Shown here: positions 57,146 to 64,000 of the stretch, in pieces
How positions within the stretch are numbered: the first letter of the stretch is position 1
Layout: each line of letters begins with the position of its first letter
Assembly (NCBI GenBank): GCA_018970725.1
Contig: JAGWVU010000008.1
Location: 62,001-126,000, forward strand
Length of the DNA stretch: 64,000 nucleotides
Direction of reading: 5' to 3'
Source: Verrucomicrobiota bacterium
GTDB lineage: Bacteria; Verrucomicrobiota; Verrucomicrobiia; Verrucomicrobiales; DEV007
The notes under the pieces: model-generated
Databases searched by the model: none
What the model was told of the DNA's origin: nothing
Seen by the model: the letters and a program-made list of their open reading frames with translations, nothing else
Program-made: the position numbers and the translations under genes

Positions 57146-58072
57146 ATGAAGCCGTTGTCGGAAATGAAGGTGGTGGTGCTGGCGGGTGGGCCCGGGTCGG
57201 AACGGCTCGTTTCCCTCGCCTCCGGCAAGGCCGTGTCGGAAGCCCTGCGCTCCGTTTGTCCCTCGGTCGCCTTGTTGGAACTGGAGGGTCGGGAGTTTGC
57301 CTTGCCGCCGGGGACCGATCTCGTGTTCAACGTGATTCACGGAACCTTCGGTGAGGACGGGGACCTGCAGATGGAATTGGAGCGCCGCGGTGTTCCTTAC
57401 ACCGGGGCCGGGGTGGCCAGCAGCCGCCTTGCTTTCGACAAGATCGCGAGCAAGGAACGTTTTCTCGAACACGGCGTTTTGGTGGCCCGGCACGAGGTGA
57501 TTCCCGCGGATCCCGATCTCGCCCCGCCCATCGGGTTTCCCTGCGTCGTCAAACCTCCGTGCGAGGGGTCGAGCGTGGGCGTGCACATCGTGCCGGATGC
57601 GTCGGGATGGCGTGCCGCGGTCCTCGATGCCGGGCGTTACGGAGCCACCTTGATGGTGGAGGAGTATGTGAAAGGGAAGGAACTGACCGTGGGCATCCTG
57701 GGCGATCAGGCCCTGCCCGTGATCCATATCCAACCGGAACAGGGCTTCTACGACATCAACAACAAGTATCCCTGGCTGAACCAGAAAGGGGCGACTCAAT
57801 ATTTCTGTCCCGCGGACTTGCCTCCCGAGGTGGGCGAAGCCGTCCGCCGGGAAGCCTTGAAGGCCCACCAAGCCCTCGGGGTGGAGATCTATTCAAGGGT
57901 GGATTTGCTTCTGGAGGAGGCGACCGGGAGGATCGTCGTGTTGGAGGTGAACACCATCCCCGGCATGACGTCATCCAGCCTTTTGCCCAAGGCCGCCCGG
58001 GCCCAAGGCATTGAGTTCGAGCAACTTTGCAGCCGGATCGCCTTGGAATCGCTCGCTTTGCGGACCGCGTGA
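57146..58072 (+). CDS. ddl: D-alanine--D-alanine ligase
   Basis: This encodes 308 residues of the ATP-grasp fold, making the D-Ala-D-Ala used by MurF. Features visible are VIHGTFGEDGDLQMELE, PYTGAGVASSRLAFDK, CVVKPPCEGSSVGVHIV and the metal-binding end VLEVNTIPGMTSSSLLPKA. A good ribosome binding site (GAGAGGGAGA) precedes the ATG. It is the last gene of the mur run; no ftsQ, ftsA or ftsZ follows, and the next gene is convergent. Confidence 0.97.
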   Translation: MKPLSEMKVVVLAGGPGSERLVSLASGKAVSEALRSVCPSVALLELEGREFALPPGTDLVFNVIHGTFGEDGDLQMELERRGVPYTGAGVASSRLAFDKIASKERFLEHGVLVARHEVIPADPDLAPPIGFPCVVKPPCEGSSVGVHIVPDASGWRAAVLDAGRYGATLMVEEYVKGKELTVGILGDQALPVIHIQPEQGFYDINNKYPWLNQKGATQYFCPADLPPEVGEAVRREALKAHQALGVEIYSRVDLLLEEATGRIVVLEVNTIPGMTSSSLLPKAARAQGIEFEQLCSRIALESLALRTA

Positions 58073-58086
58073 AGCCAACGCCGGGC

Positions 58087-58449
58087 TCAACCGGCCGCAG
58101 CTTCCCGGATCGAGTCGAGGTGGGCCAGCACCTGGTTCGAGAGGACCACGATTTGTCTCAGGGCGGGCGTCACCACGTGGGAGGACGGCAATTCCATCAA
58201 CATCAGCTCACTCGATCCCCGCACCGCACCGATCTTGTTGCGGAAATCGTGCCGGACCTCCCGGGACTCCATGGATCTCGTCGGGTCGGCGTTCACTTCA
58301 TCCAGGAAGTGGATTGAATGCACCGCGTGTTCCCGCACGCAGGTCACGTTTTCCGGATCCAATTCCGCCGCGTAAGGAAGAAGATGTTCGCCAAGCTGGC
58401 GGATTTGCAGCAGAATCTGCCGCAAGGCGGGGATGACAGAGGCACTCAT
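58087..58449 (-). CDS. Small DHp-like (histidine-kinase dimerisation) protein without kinase domain
   Basis: This encodes 120 residues, almost all helical. The central segment SREVRHDFRNKIGAVRGSSE closely resembles the H-box of HisKA/DHp domains: a His followed by an acidic residue, Arg/Asn-x-hydrophobic, and a GxSEL turn. The helices before and after would form the dimeric four-helix bundle. No ATP-binding (HATPase) domain or sensor is present in this gene or its neighbours. It may be a stand-alone phosphotransfer protein or a dimerisation partner of another kinase. It is convergent with ddl, with 14 bases between their stops. Confidence 0.75.
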   Translation of the reverse strand: MSASVIPALRQILLQIRQLGEHLLPYAAELDPENVTCVREHAVHSIHFLDEVNADPTRSMESREVRHDFRNKIGAVRGSSELMLMELPSSHVVTPALRQIVVLSNQVLAHLDSIREAAAG

Positions 58450-58544
58450 CGGGAGGAAAAGTCGGCTCGAACCTTTCCTGACAGGGTATCCTTGTCAGGG
58501 CCGCGCGCAAATCCGATCCTCTCCAAAACGCAAATCCGCCGCCC

Positions 58545-58793
58545 ATGGACCTGCCGCCTGCCACTGAACGAAGCCCCCGACGCCCCGTGCGCGCCTGGGG
58601 CCGGATCGAATCGCTCCTTCCCGGGCATCGTTGCACCGTCCTGATGCCCAATGGATTCCGGGCGGAGGCCCATCCCGACAAATCCTGCCGGGCGGATCCA
58701 CCGGTCCTCGTCGTGGGAGACCCGGTTTATCTGGAGTTTTCCACCTATGACCTTTCCAATCCAAGGATCATTCCTCCCGACCGGGAAGAATGA
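58545..58793 (+). CDS. Divergent IF-1-like OB-fold protein
   Basis: This encodes 82 residues. The core GRIESLLPGHRCTVLMPNGF and GDPVYLEFSTYDLSNPRI follow the IF-1 OB-fold pattern (GxVxEALPxxxFRVxLxNG ... GDxVxVELSPYDLxxGRI). It differs from true IF-1 by a basic N-terminal extension and by loss of the usual HISGKMRKNYIRI section, replaced by HPDKSCRADPPV. A canonical infA is expected elsewhere, so this is probably a paralogue acting in translation or as an RNA-binding or cold-shock-like protein. The assignment is by eye. Confidence 0.72.
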   Translation: MDLPPATERSPRRPVRAWGRIESLLPGHRCTVLMPNGFRAEAHPDKSCRADPPVLVVGDPVYLEFSTYDLSNPRIIPPDREE

Positions 58794-58871
58794 TCCGACG
58801 GAGCATCCGGGCGGACCGGAACCGGAAAAAACTCTCGCATTCCGCCTTTCCCCGCCCAAGGTGGGGATTCA

Positions 58872-59729
58872 ATGAAGTTGATTCGATTCGGCGAGACAGG
58901 GGCGGAACGCCCGGGGTTGATCCTGACGGATGGTCGGATGGTGGACGCCTCCGGGTTCGGTGAGGATTGGAACGAGGCCTTTTTCGGAAATGATGGGTTG
59001 GCCAGGTTGGCCGCCTGGGCCGGAGCGAATGCCTCCACGGCTCCCTCGATTCCCGCCGGGGTCCGGCTCGGACCGGCGATCGCCCGGCCGAGCAAGCTGA
59101 TCTGCATCGGGCTGAATTTCAAGGATCACGCCGAAGAGACGGGGCAACAGGCACCGGCGGAGCCGATCATTTTTTCCAAGGCAACCAGTGCCTGGAGCGG
59201 TCCGAACGATGACGTGACCATTCCCCGCGGGAGCCAGAAGACGGATTGGGAAGTGGAACTGGCCGTGGTCATCGGCAAGCGGGCCTCCTACGTGAGTGAG
59301 GCGGAGGCGACCCGCCACATCGCAGGTTATGCCCTGCACAACGACTATTCCGAACGGGCGTTCCAGACCGAGCGGGGCGGGCAATGGGTGAAAGGGAAGA
59401 GTTGCGATACCTTCGCTCCATTCGGACCGTTTCTGGCCACCCAGGATGAAATCGCGGATGTCGACCACCTCCGGATGTGGCTCAAGGTGAACGGAGTGAT
59501 GAAGCAGGATGGCACGACCTCCAATCTCATCTTCAAGGTCCCGTTCCTCGTGAGTTACCTCAGCCAGTTCATGTCGTTGTTGCCCGGTGATGTCATTTCG
59601 ACCGGAACTCCGGCCGGGGTCGGACTCGGCTTCAAGCCCCCGCAGTTCCTCCAGCCCGGCGATGTGGTCGAACTGGGGATCGAAGGGCTCGGGGAACAAC
59701 GTCAGGTCCTGCGCGCCTGGCAGGGGTGA
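58872..59729 (+). CDS. Fumarylacetoacetate hydrolase (FAH) family protein
   Basis: This encodes 285 residues. The FAH fold signatures are clear: ICIGLNFKDHAEETG, the metal ligands in DWEVELAVVIGKR with a later Asp in ALHNDYSERAFQ, KGKSCDTFAPFGP, and DVISTGTPAGVGLG. These enzymes cleave acylpyruvates or 2,4-diketo sugar acids. The closest functional match is 2,4-diketo-3-deoxy-L-fuconate or -L-rhamnonate hydrolase, and the partner SDR one base downstream fits that pathway. The exact substrate is inferred. Confidence 0.9.
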   Translation: MKLIRFGETGAERPGLILTDGRMVDASGFGEDWNEAFFGNDGLARLAAWAGANASTAPSIPAGVRLGPAIARPSKLICIGLNFKDHAEETGQQAPAEPIIFSKATSAWSGPNDDVTIPRGSQKTDWEVELAVVIGKRASYVSEAEATRHIAGYALHNDYSERAFQTERGGQWVKGKSCDTFAPFGPFLATQDEIADVDHLRMWLKVNGVMKQDGTTSNLIFKVPFLVSYLSQFMSLLPGDVISTGTPAGVGLGFKPPQFLQPGDVVELGIEGLGEQRQVLRAWQG

Positions 59730-59730
59730 C

Positions 59731-60498
59731 ATGGACCTCGGACTTCGTGGCAAGGTCGTTTGGGTCACCGGCGGGGCCTCCGGAATCGGTGAAGCCATCG
59801 TCCGTGGCCTCGCGCAAGAAGGCGCGCTTCCGGTGGTTCTGGACCGGGACCGCGCCCGCGCCGAGGCCCTCGCCGACGCTTGCCCCGGAATCGGGGTGGA
59901 GATCTGTGATTTGACGGATGACCGGGGGCTGGAAGGCGTCGCCTCCAAATTACTGAATCACCACGGCAGGATCGATGGATTGGTCAACAATGCCGGGCTC
60001 AATGACGGCGTCGGTCCCGGCGCCTCCACGGACGCCTTCCGCTTCTCCCTGGAGCGCAATCTCGTTCCCGCCTTTTCCCTCGTCCGGATGGCGGCGGAAA
60101 GCCTGCGGACGCAGCGCGGGGCGATCGTCAACATCGCCAGCAAAGTGGCGGTGACCGGGCAGGGCGGAACTTCCGGTTACGCCGCATCCAAAGGAGCCTT
60201 GCTCGCCCTGACCCGGGAATGGGCGGTCGATTTCGCGCCATCCGGCGTCCGGGTCAACGCGGTGCTGCCGGCCGAGGTCTGGACGCCGATGTATGAGCGA
60301 TGGCTCTCGACGCAAGCCGATCCCGCGCGCAAACGGGCGGAAATCGAAAGGCGCATTCCACTGGGACAACGCATGACCACTTGCGCCGAGATCGCCGACA
60401 CCGTGGTTTTTTTGCTTTCGGAGAGGGCCGGGCACACCACCGGACAACTGCTCCATGTGGATGGGGGCTACGTGCATCTCGACCGGGCGTGTTCGTGA
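59731..60498 (+). CDS. Short-chain dehydrogenase/reductase, possible deoxy-sugar-acid dehydrogenase
   Basis: This encodes 255 residues, a classical SDR. The nucleotide-binding motif is TGGASGIG (13-20), NNAG is present, and the catalytic pair is Tyr150 and Lys154 (YAASK) with the Ser near 137. The C-terminus ends DGGYVHLDRA. Together with the FAH gene one base upstream it fits oxidation of 2-keto-3-deoxy-L-fuconate (or -rhamnonate) before hydrolysis. The ATG at 59731 gives a normal N-terminus. Confidence 0.92.
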   Translation: MDLGLRGKVVWVTGGASGIGEAIVRGLAQEGALPVVLDRDRARAEALADACPGIGVEICDLTDDRGLEGVASKLLNHHGRIDGLVNNAGLNDGVGPGASTDAFRFSLERNLVPAFSLVRMAAESLRTQRGAIVNIASKVAVTGQGGTSGYAASKGALLALTREWAVDFAPSGVRVNAVLPAEVWTPMYERWLSTQADPARKRAEIERRIPLGQRMTTCAEIADTVVFLLSERAGHTTGQLLHVDGGYVHLDRACS

Positions 60499-60554
60499 TT
60501 TTTCCTCGTCAAAGCGGGTTGTTGGCCGGGGCATCCGGGGATACGCTCGGGAGG

Positions 60555-61343
60555 ATGGCTGCTCCGCCGCGTCGCTTCTCCCTCTGCCGTGGTGCCTTGG
60601 CGGCGGTCTTGTGGCCGCTTCTCGGCCTCCTCGGTTCCGCGGCTTCCGCCCGGGCCGCGTCTGAAAGCGATGGCCCGGCCACCCAGGTTTGGTTGCTGCG
60701 CAATGGAGAAGAGTATTTCGGGAGGGCTGCCGCCTATGACTTTGGGTCCCGGGAACTCACCATCACCAAGGCGGATGGCAAGGAATTCTCCTTTCCCGCC
60801 CGTGACCTCTCGTTTTCCGGGAAGTGCCAGTTGATCGATTCCCCGGCGTTCGGGCAAGCGCTGAAGGCTTACCGGCCGCCGTTCGTTCCCGCCATCACCC
60901 TGATGATGGCCTTGATCACGGCGATTGCTTTGCCGGCCTTGATCGGACTCTGGAGCAGTGCGCATCTTTTCGGGGTCGTCGCCTCTCCGCCGGAGCATCT
61001 CGGCGCCCTGCTCAAACTGCTCGGAGTGGGCGCGGCCCAGGTCCTCCTCTGGTTCGGGGCCGCCTTCGGCTTCTCCGCCGGCCAACCCCTCTTGCCGGAT
61101 ACCAACGCGGATGTCGTCATGACCTTGACCGTCCTCGTGGTCGGCCTGTTGGCGGCCTCCCTGTTGCTGGCCTTCCACTACCACCGTTCCTTCTGGAAGG
61201 GCATGGCCATCACCTGCCTCGCCGCAGTCTTCGCCGGAATTGTGGCCACGGCCATGGCCCTGACCGGACTCTACCAAGCCACCCGGGTCGACTCTGAAAC
61301 GCTCCTGACCCGGACCGTCTTCGAGCCGTTCGCTCTCTTCTGA
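60555..61343 (+). CDS. Membrane protein with signal peptide, unknown function
   Basis: This encodes 262 residues. A signal peptide (about 7-34, ending ASARA) is followed by an extracytoplasmic beta-rich part of about 80 residues with WLLRNGEEYFGRAAAYD and KADGKEFSFPARDLSF. This resembles SLA1-homology-domain-like segments seen in PVC proteins. Four predicted transmembrane helices then fill the second half (ITLMMALITAIALPALIGLW, AAQVLLWFGAAFGFSAGQ, LTVLVVGLLAASLLLAF, MAITCLAAVFAGIVATAMAL). An alternative GTG at 60495 overlaps the SDR stop (GTGA) and could couple the two genes, but it gives a poorer signal peptide. Function unknown. Confidence 0.75.
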   Translation: MAAPPRRFSLCRGALAAVLWPLLGLLGSAASARAASESDGPATQVWLLRNGEEYFGRAAAYDFGSRELTITKADGKEFSFPARDLSFSGKCQLIDSPAFGQALKAYRPPFVPAITLMMALITAIALPALIGLWSSAHLFGVVASPPEHLGALLKLLGVGAAQVLLWFGAAFGFSAGQPLLPDTNADVVMTLTVLVVGLLAASLLLAFHYHRSFWKGMAITCLAAVFAGIVATAMALTGLYQATRVDSETLLTRTVFEPFALF

Positions 61344-61554
61344 ACCACGGCCTTTCCGGAGGATGGAGAGGCTTCACCCAACGGATCGTCCCCGGTTTCT
61401 CCGTTCCGTCATACAGCCGCCTCGGCTGCGAGCCCGCACGGGGGTTCCGCTTGCAGCTTGAACCAGTGTTTCCCCCTGCATTCTGATGGGCTCAGGTCCC
61501 CTGTTTTCCCGTGCTCTCGCTAATCATTTTGGCTTCCCCCCCGGCACGGGAATG
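61344..61554. other. Non-coding stretch before the IS remnant
   Basis: Together with the IS remnant and the following leader this is an 815-base interval without an intact gene. It contains copy B of the twin-hairpin repeat. No terminator with a U tract was seen after the membrane protein gene. Confidence 0.6.
61412..61455. repeat. Twin-hairpin intergenic repeat, copy B
   Basis: CAGCCG (61414-61419) pairs with CGGCTG (61423-61428), followed by a degenerate second stem in the segment GCACGGGGGTTCCGCTTGC. The order, spacing and central CAGCCG-n3-CGGCTG match copy A near 6277. By eye the two are roughly 70 percent identical over about 50 bases. Confidence 0.5.
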
Positions 61555-62017
61555 CTAGAATTTCCACTCGTGCTTGACCGAGCGCCAGAAGCGTTCTCCG
61601 AACACATTGTCCGGCCAGCGCCCCGCAGAGCGCGTCCAGACAGAAGCCGTTGTCCATGGTGTTGGTGATCCTTCAGTCCAAGATGACGGTCAGGTAGACA
61701 GTTCCGTTCGCCCAAGGATGGTAGGTGATGTCGGTGGGCCAGACCTCGTCGGGTCGGGTGACCGCCCGCTTGCGCAAAAGGTAAGGATACTTCGGGGTCT
61801 CGGACGCCCATGGCGGCGCCGCGGGTGGCTTCTGACGGTTCCTCGCGTTCTTGCGCTCGAAAAGAGAACTCCCGCCCTCGCGCAACTCTTTCTTCCGCGC
61901 CGCCACCTGGGTGGGATGGACCTGATTCTCCGCGGCAATCTCGTTGATGCTGCGGATGCCCTTCAGGGCCTCGACAGCCACTTTGAATTTGAACTGCGCG
62001 GCCAACGTCCGCCTCAT
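61555..62017 (-). pseudogene. Decayed IS3-family transposase
   Basis: The first 60 residues match an IS3 orfA start (MRRTLAAQFKFKVAVEALKG, INEIAAENQVHPTQV, KKELREGGSSLFE). Then, after a missing middle section, an orfB piece appears in the same frame (YPYLLRKRAVTRPDEVWPTD, ITYHPWANGTVYLTVILD, where the DD of the DDE site would begin), followed by a stop. A further orfB piece, GRWPDNVFGERFWRSVKHEW, lies in another frame at 61558-61620. The remnant is about 460 bases of an expected 1.2 kb, with an internal deletion and a frameshift, so it is inactive. No terminal inverted repeats could be assigned. It marks the accessory side of the window next to the STAND gene. Confidence 0.82.
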
Positions 62018-62145
62018 TCCAATCCGCCTGCTTCCTCACCATCGGTTCCCCGCCGTCCGGAGGGTTTTTCCGGAACCGTTACCCGCACCAGCTCCACGGA
62101 TCCATGTTCTTGGTTTGACAACCCGCTTCAGGCTCGGTGAGGATC

Positions 62146-62151
62146 AAGGAG
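62146..62151 (+). promoter_or_regulatory. Ribosome binding site fixing the STAND gene start
   Basis: AAGGAG lies seven bases before the ATG at 62159. Further upstream is a perfect -35 hexamer TTGACA (62115-62120), but no good -10 hexamer is visible at normal spacing. Confidence 0.7.
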
Positions 62152-62158
62152 CATCGCC

Positions 62159-64000
62159 ATGGACTCCACCTCCACGCCATCCTCCCAAACCATCCGCATT
62201 TTCATCTCCTCCCCGGGCGACGTGGAGGCGGAGCGGTTCAAGGCCGCGCAGGTCATCGAACAACTCGGAAAGTTTTACGGGGATACCCTTGTCCTCCAGC
62301 CGGTCCTCTGGAAACAGATGCCGCTGGAAGTGAACCAGGGCTTCCAACCCGGGATCGACGCCATCCTGTCCGCGGATCAAGGGATCGATATCGCCATCTT
62401 CATCCTCTGGTCCCGGCTCGGGACGCCGGTGACGATCGGGGACCGCACCTTTGCCTCGGGCACGGAACGGGAGTGGCACCTCATGCTGGAAGCCTTGGCC
62501 CAATCTGGCGGGGAACGTCCGGACATCCTCTTTTACCGCCGCCGGGACGAGGAAGGCTTCACTGCCGGATTGGCCGCGGTGAAACCTGAGCTGCTCCAGG
62601 ACGCGATCGATCAGAACCGCGCCGCGGAAGCTTTCATGCAGGCCCATTTCTGGGACCGGGAAGGCAAGAACATCCGGGCGTATCACGGTTTCCAGCGTCC
62701 CATCGACTTCGCCACCATCCTCAAGGTGCATCTCCGCGCCTTGATCGACCGCCGTCTCACCGACCGCGTCTGGCTGCGCGGCGCCTCGTGGACCGAGGAA
62801 CCGTATCGCGGGTTGGAACCGTTCCAGCTGGAGCACGCCCCCATCTTCTTCGGCCGGGAAGCGGAGATTTCCGAACTGGAAACGCGTCTCCGGCAGCGGG
62901 ACCACGCGCCCAAGGAACCGGCTTTCCTCGCCGTGATCGGTGCGTCCGGATCGGGCAAATCCTCCCTGGTCCGCGCTGGTCTCCGGGCCACGCTCACCAG
63001 TGAAAACCTGGACGAATCCGTGGCGGCCTGGCGTTCCATCGCCATGATCCCGGCTCAGGCGCAGGGGGATCTCTTTGGCGGCCTCGTCCGGGAATTGGCC
63101 ACCGATCCGCGTGGCCTCCCGGAGCTGCTCAGCGGTGGGCTCACCCAGGAAGACCTCCGCCTCTCCCTTCAGGAATCCGTCTCCGCCACGTTCCGCACCG
63201 TGCTCAAACCGGCCCTGGTCCGCGCCGCGACGACGGCTGGCGGCGTGGTGAAACTCCTCGTCGTGGTCGATCAGTTCGAGGAAATCTTTACCGACAAAAA
63301 GATCTCCCCGGAAAACCGGGAGCGCTTCCTCGAAGGGCTCGAACTCCTCGCCTTGTCCGGCTATTGCTGGGTCGTGGTCACGATGCGCAGTGACTTTTAT
63401 GAGCAGGCACAGACCTCGCCCGCCTTTCTCCGGCTCAAGGGCGAGCGCGGGCAATACGATCTCCTCCCGCCAGGTCCCGATGCCCTGCAACGCATCATCA
63501 CCGAGCCCGCCCGGCTCGCCGGATTGCGTTTCGAGAAACGGCCGGACGGCACCAGCCTCGTCGCCCAGATCCTCAAGGACGCCCGGGGCCAGTCCGACCT
63601 CCTTCCGCTTCTCTCCGACCTCCTCCTGGATCTCTATCAGCACCGCAAAGACAACGTCATCCCTTTCGCCGCTTACGAGGCTTATGCCGATGCCGAAAAA
63701 GAGCAGACCGGTCTGGAAGGCGTCCTTAGCACCCGGGCCGAGGCTGTCTTCCAAGGTCTCACCCCGGAAGCCCGGTCCACTTGTCCCCAAATCCTCCACG
63801 CCCTGGTCACCGTGGAAGGGGAATCCGACGTCCGGCGCCGCGCCAACAAAGCCGCGCTTCTGGACACCCCGGACAAAGCCGCCCTGGTCCAAGCCTTCAT
63901 CAAAGCCCGGCTCCTCACCACTGACGACACCGGTCAAGGCGCCCAAGTCACCCTGGCCCACGAAGCCCTCCTCCGGAAATGGGACCGCGTCGTCGCCTGG
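62159..64000 (+). CDS. DUF4062-nSTAND1 NTPase, partial (runs off the window)
   Basis: There are 614 codons with no stop before the window end. Residues about 10-100 match DUF4062: IRIFISSPGDVEAERFKAAQ, GIDIAIFILWSRLGTPV and GTEREWHLMLEAL, a Rossmann-like domain often at the N-terminus of signalling NTPases. Residues about 225-490 are an nSTAND1-type domain: YRGLEPFQLEHAPIFFGREA, the Walker A GASGSGKSS with Lys267, and the Walker B VVDQFEEIF with Asp371. Later helical segments (TMRSDFYEQAQ, LLPPGPDALQRIITEPA, LPLLSDLLLDLY, VTLAHEALLRKW) are typical of the STAND arm. Many relatives continue into WD40 or TPR repeats, which would lie outside this window. The start has a good ribosome binding site. 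Possible roles are antiviral defence (Avs-like) or other switch signalling; these are inference. Confidence 0.9.
   Translation, partial: MDSTSTPSSQTIRIFISSPGDVEAERFKAAQVIEQLGKFYGDTLVLQPVLWKQMPLEVNQGFQPGIDAILSADQGIDIAIFILWSRLGTPVTIGDRTFASGTEREWHLMLEALAQSGGERPDILFYRRRDEEGFTAGLAAVKPELLQDAIDQNRAAEAFMQAHFWDREGKNIRAYHGFQRPIDFATILKVHLRALIDRRLTDRVWLRGASWTEEPYRGLEPFQLEHAPIFFGREAEISELETRLRQRDHAPKEPAFLAVIGASGSGKSSLVRAGLRATLTSENLDESVAAWRSIAMIPAQAQGDLFGGLVRELATDPRGLPELLSGGLTQEDLRLSLQESVSATFRTVLKPALVRAATTAGGVVKLLVVVDQFEEIFTDKKISPENRERFLEGLELLALSGYCWVVVTMRSDFYEQAQTSPAFLRLKGERGQYDLLPPGPDALQRIITEPARLAGLRFEKRPDGTSLVAQILKDARGQSDLLPLLSDLLLDLYQHRKDNVIPFAAYEAYADAEKEQTGLEGVLSTRAEAVFQGLTPEARSTCPQILHALVTVEGESDVRRRANKAALLDTPDKAALVQAFIKARLLTTDDTGQGAQVTLAHEALLRKWDRVVAW

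Noticed and set aside
61524-62042. 172-codon minus-strand open frame over the IS remnant
   Set aside because: It is out of frame with the recognisable transposase pieces; its translation is low-complexity and the true remnant reads in other frames.
62115-62145. Full promoter for the STAND gene
   Set aside because: TTGACA is perfect, but no acceptable -10 hexamer follows at 16-18 bases, so it is mentioned only as an isolated -35-like match.

Overview
The window looks like a chromosomal segment of a Verrucomicrobiota (PVC superphylum) bacterium. The evidence is the high G+C, a Planctomycete-type cytochrome/DUF1549/DUF1553 gene paired with a DUF1501 gene, large secreted beta-rich proteins, and a peptidoglycan cluster with a meso-DAP type MurE. 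The phylum is inferred from gene content; no rRNA or tRNA gene was found to confirm it.

Layout. 0.1-6 kb (+): a small secreted protein with a clear terminator, then PSCyt1/DUF1553, DUF1501 and a Tat-exported amidohydrolase. 6.0-6.6 kb: a non-coding stretch with a twin-hairpin repeat. 6.6-15.1 kb (-): subtilase, aminotransferase, accB, accC, thiE. 15.1-16.7 kb (-): a fused AhbA/AhbB-like (Lrp/AsnC fold) gene overlapping a RelE/ParE-like gene by four bases. 16.8-27.1 kb: Dabb protein, alpha/beta hydrolase, M16 peptidase, FG-GAP protein, BNR-propeller protein, NHL-propeller protein and a small orphan. 27.1-36.4 kb (+): nuoG-nuoN, complex I without nuoA-F, preceded by a perfect Rex-type operator. 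36.4-39.2 kb (+): an Mla/MCE lipid-transport set whose ATPase-position protein has lost every catalytic ABC motif. 39.2-45.0 kb: HNH nuclease, coiled-coil/TPR protein, PpiD-like chaperone, small TPR protein. 45.1-58.1 kb (+): metG, then murE-murF-mraY-murD-LysM gene-murG-murC/murB fusion-ddl; a LysM gene sits where ftsW is usual and no ftsQAZ follows. 58.1-61.3 kb: histidine-kinase dimerisation-like protein without a kinase domain, divergent IF-1-like protein, FAH-family hydrolase, SDR and a membrane protein. 61.3-64 kb: second copy of the twin-hairpin repeat, a decayed IS3-family transposase, and the start of a DUF4062-nSTAND1 NTPase gene that runs off the right edge.

How the genes work together. 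The nuo genes form the membrane arm and part of the peripheral arm of NADH:quinone oxidoreductase, and the Rex box suggests control by NADH/NAD+. The mur/ddl genes make UDP-MurNAc-pentapeptide and lipid II. The MlaE/pseudo-MlaF/MlaD genes suggest inter-membrane phospholipid transport. AccB and AccC form half of acetyl-CoA carboxylase.

The strongest candidates for new biology are the DUF4062-nSTAND1 gene at the right edge (a possible Avs-like defence or signalling protein), the dead ABC ATPase in the Mla cluster, the kinase-less DHp-like protein, the IF-1 paralogue, and the siroheme-decarboxylase-like/RelE-like overlapping pair.
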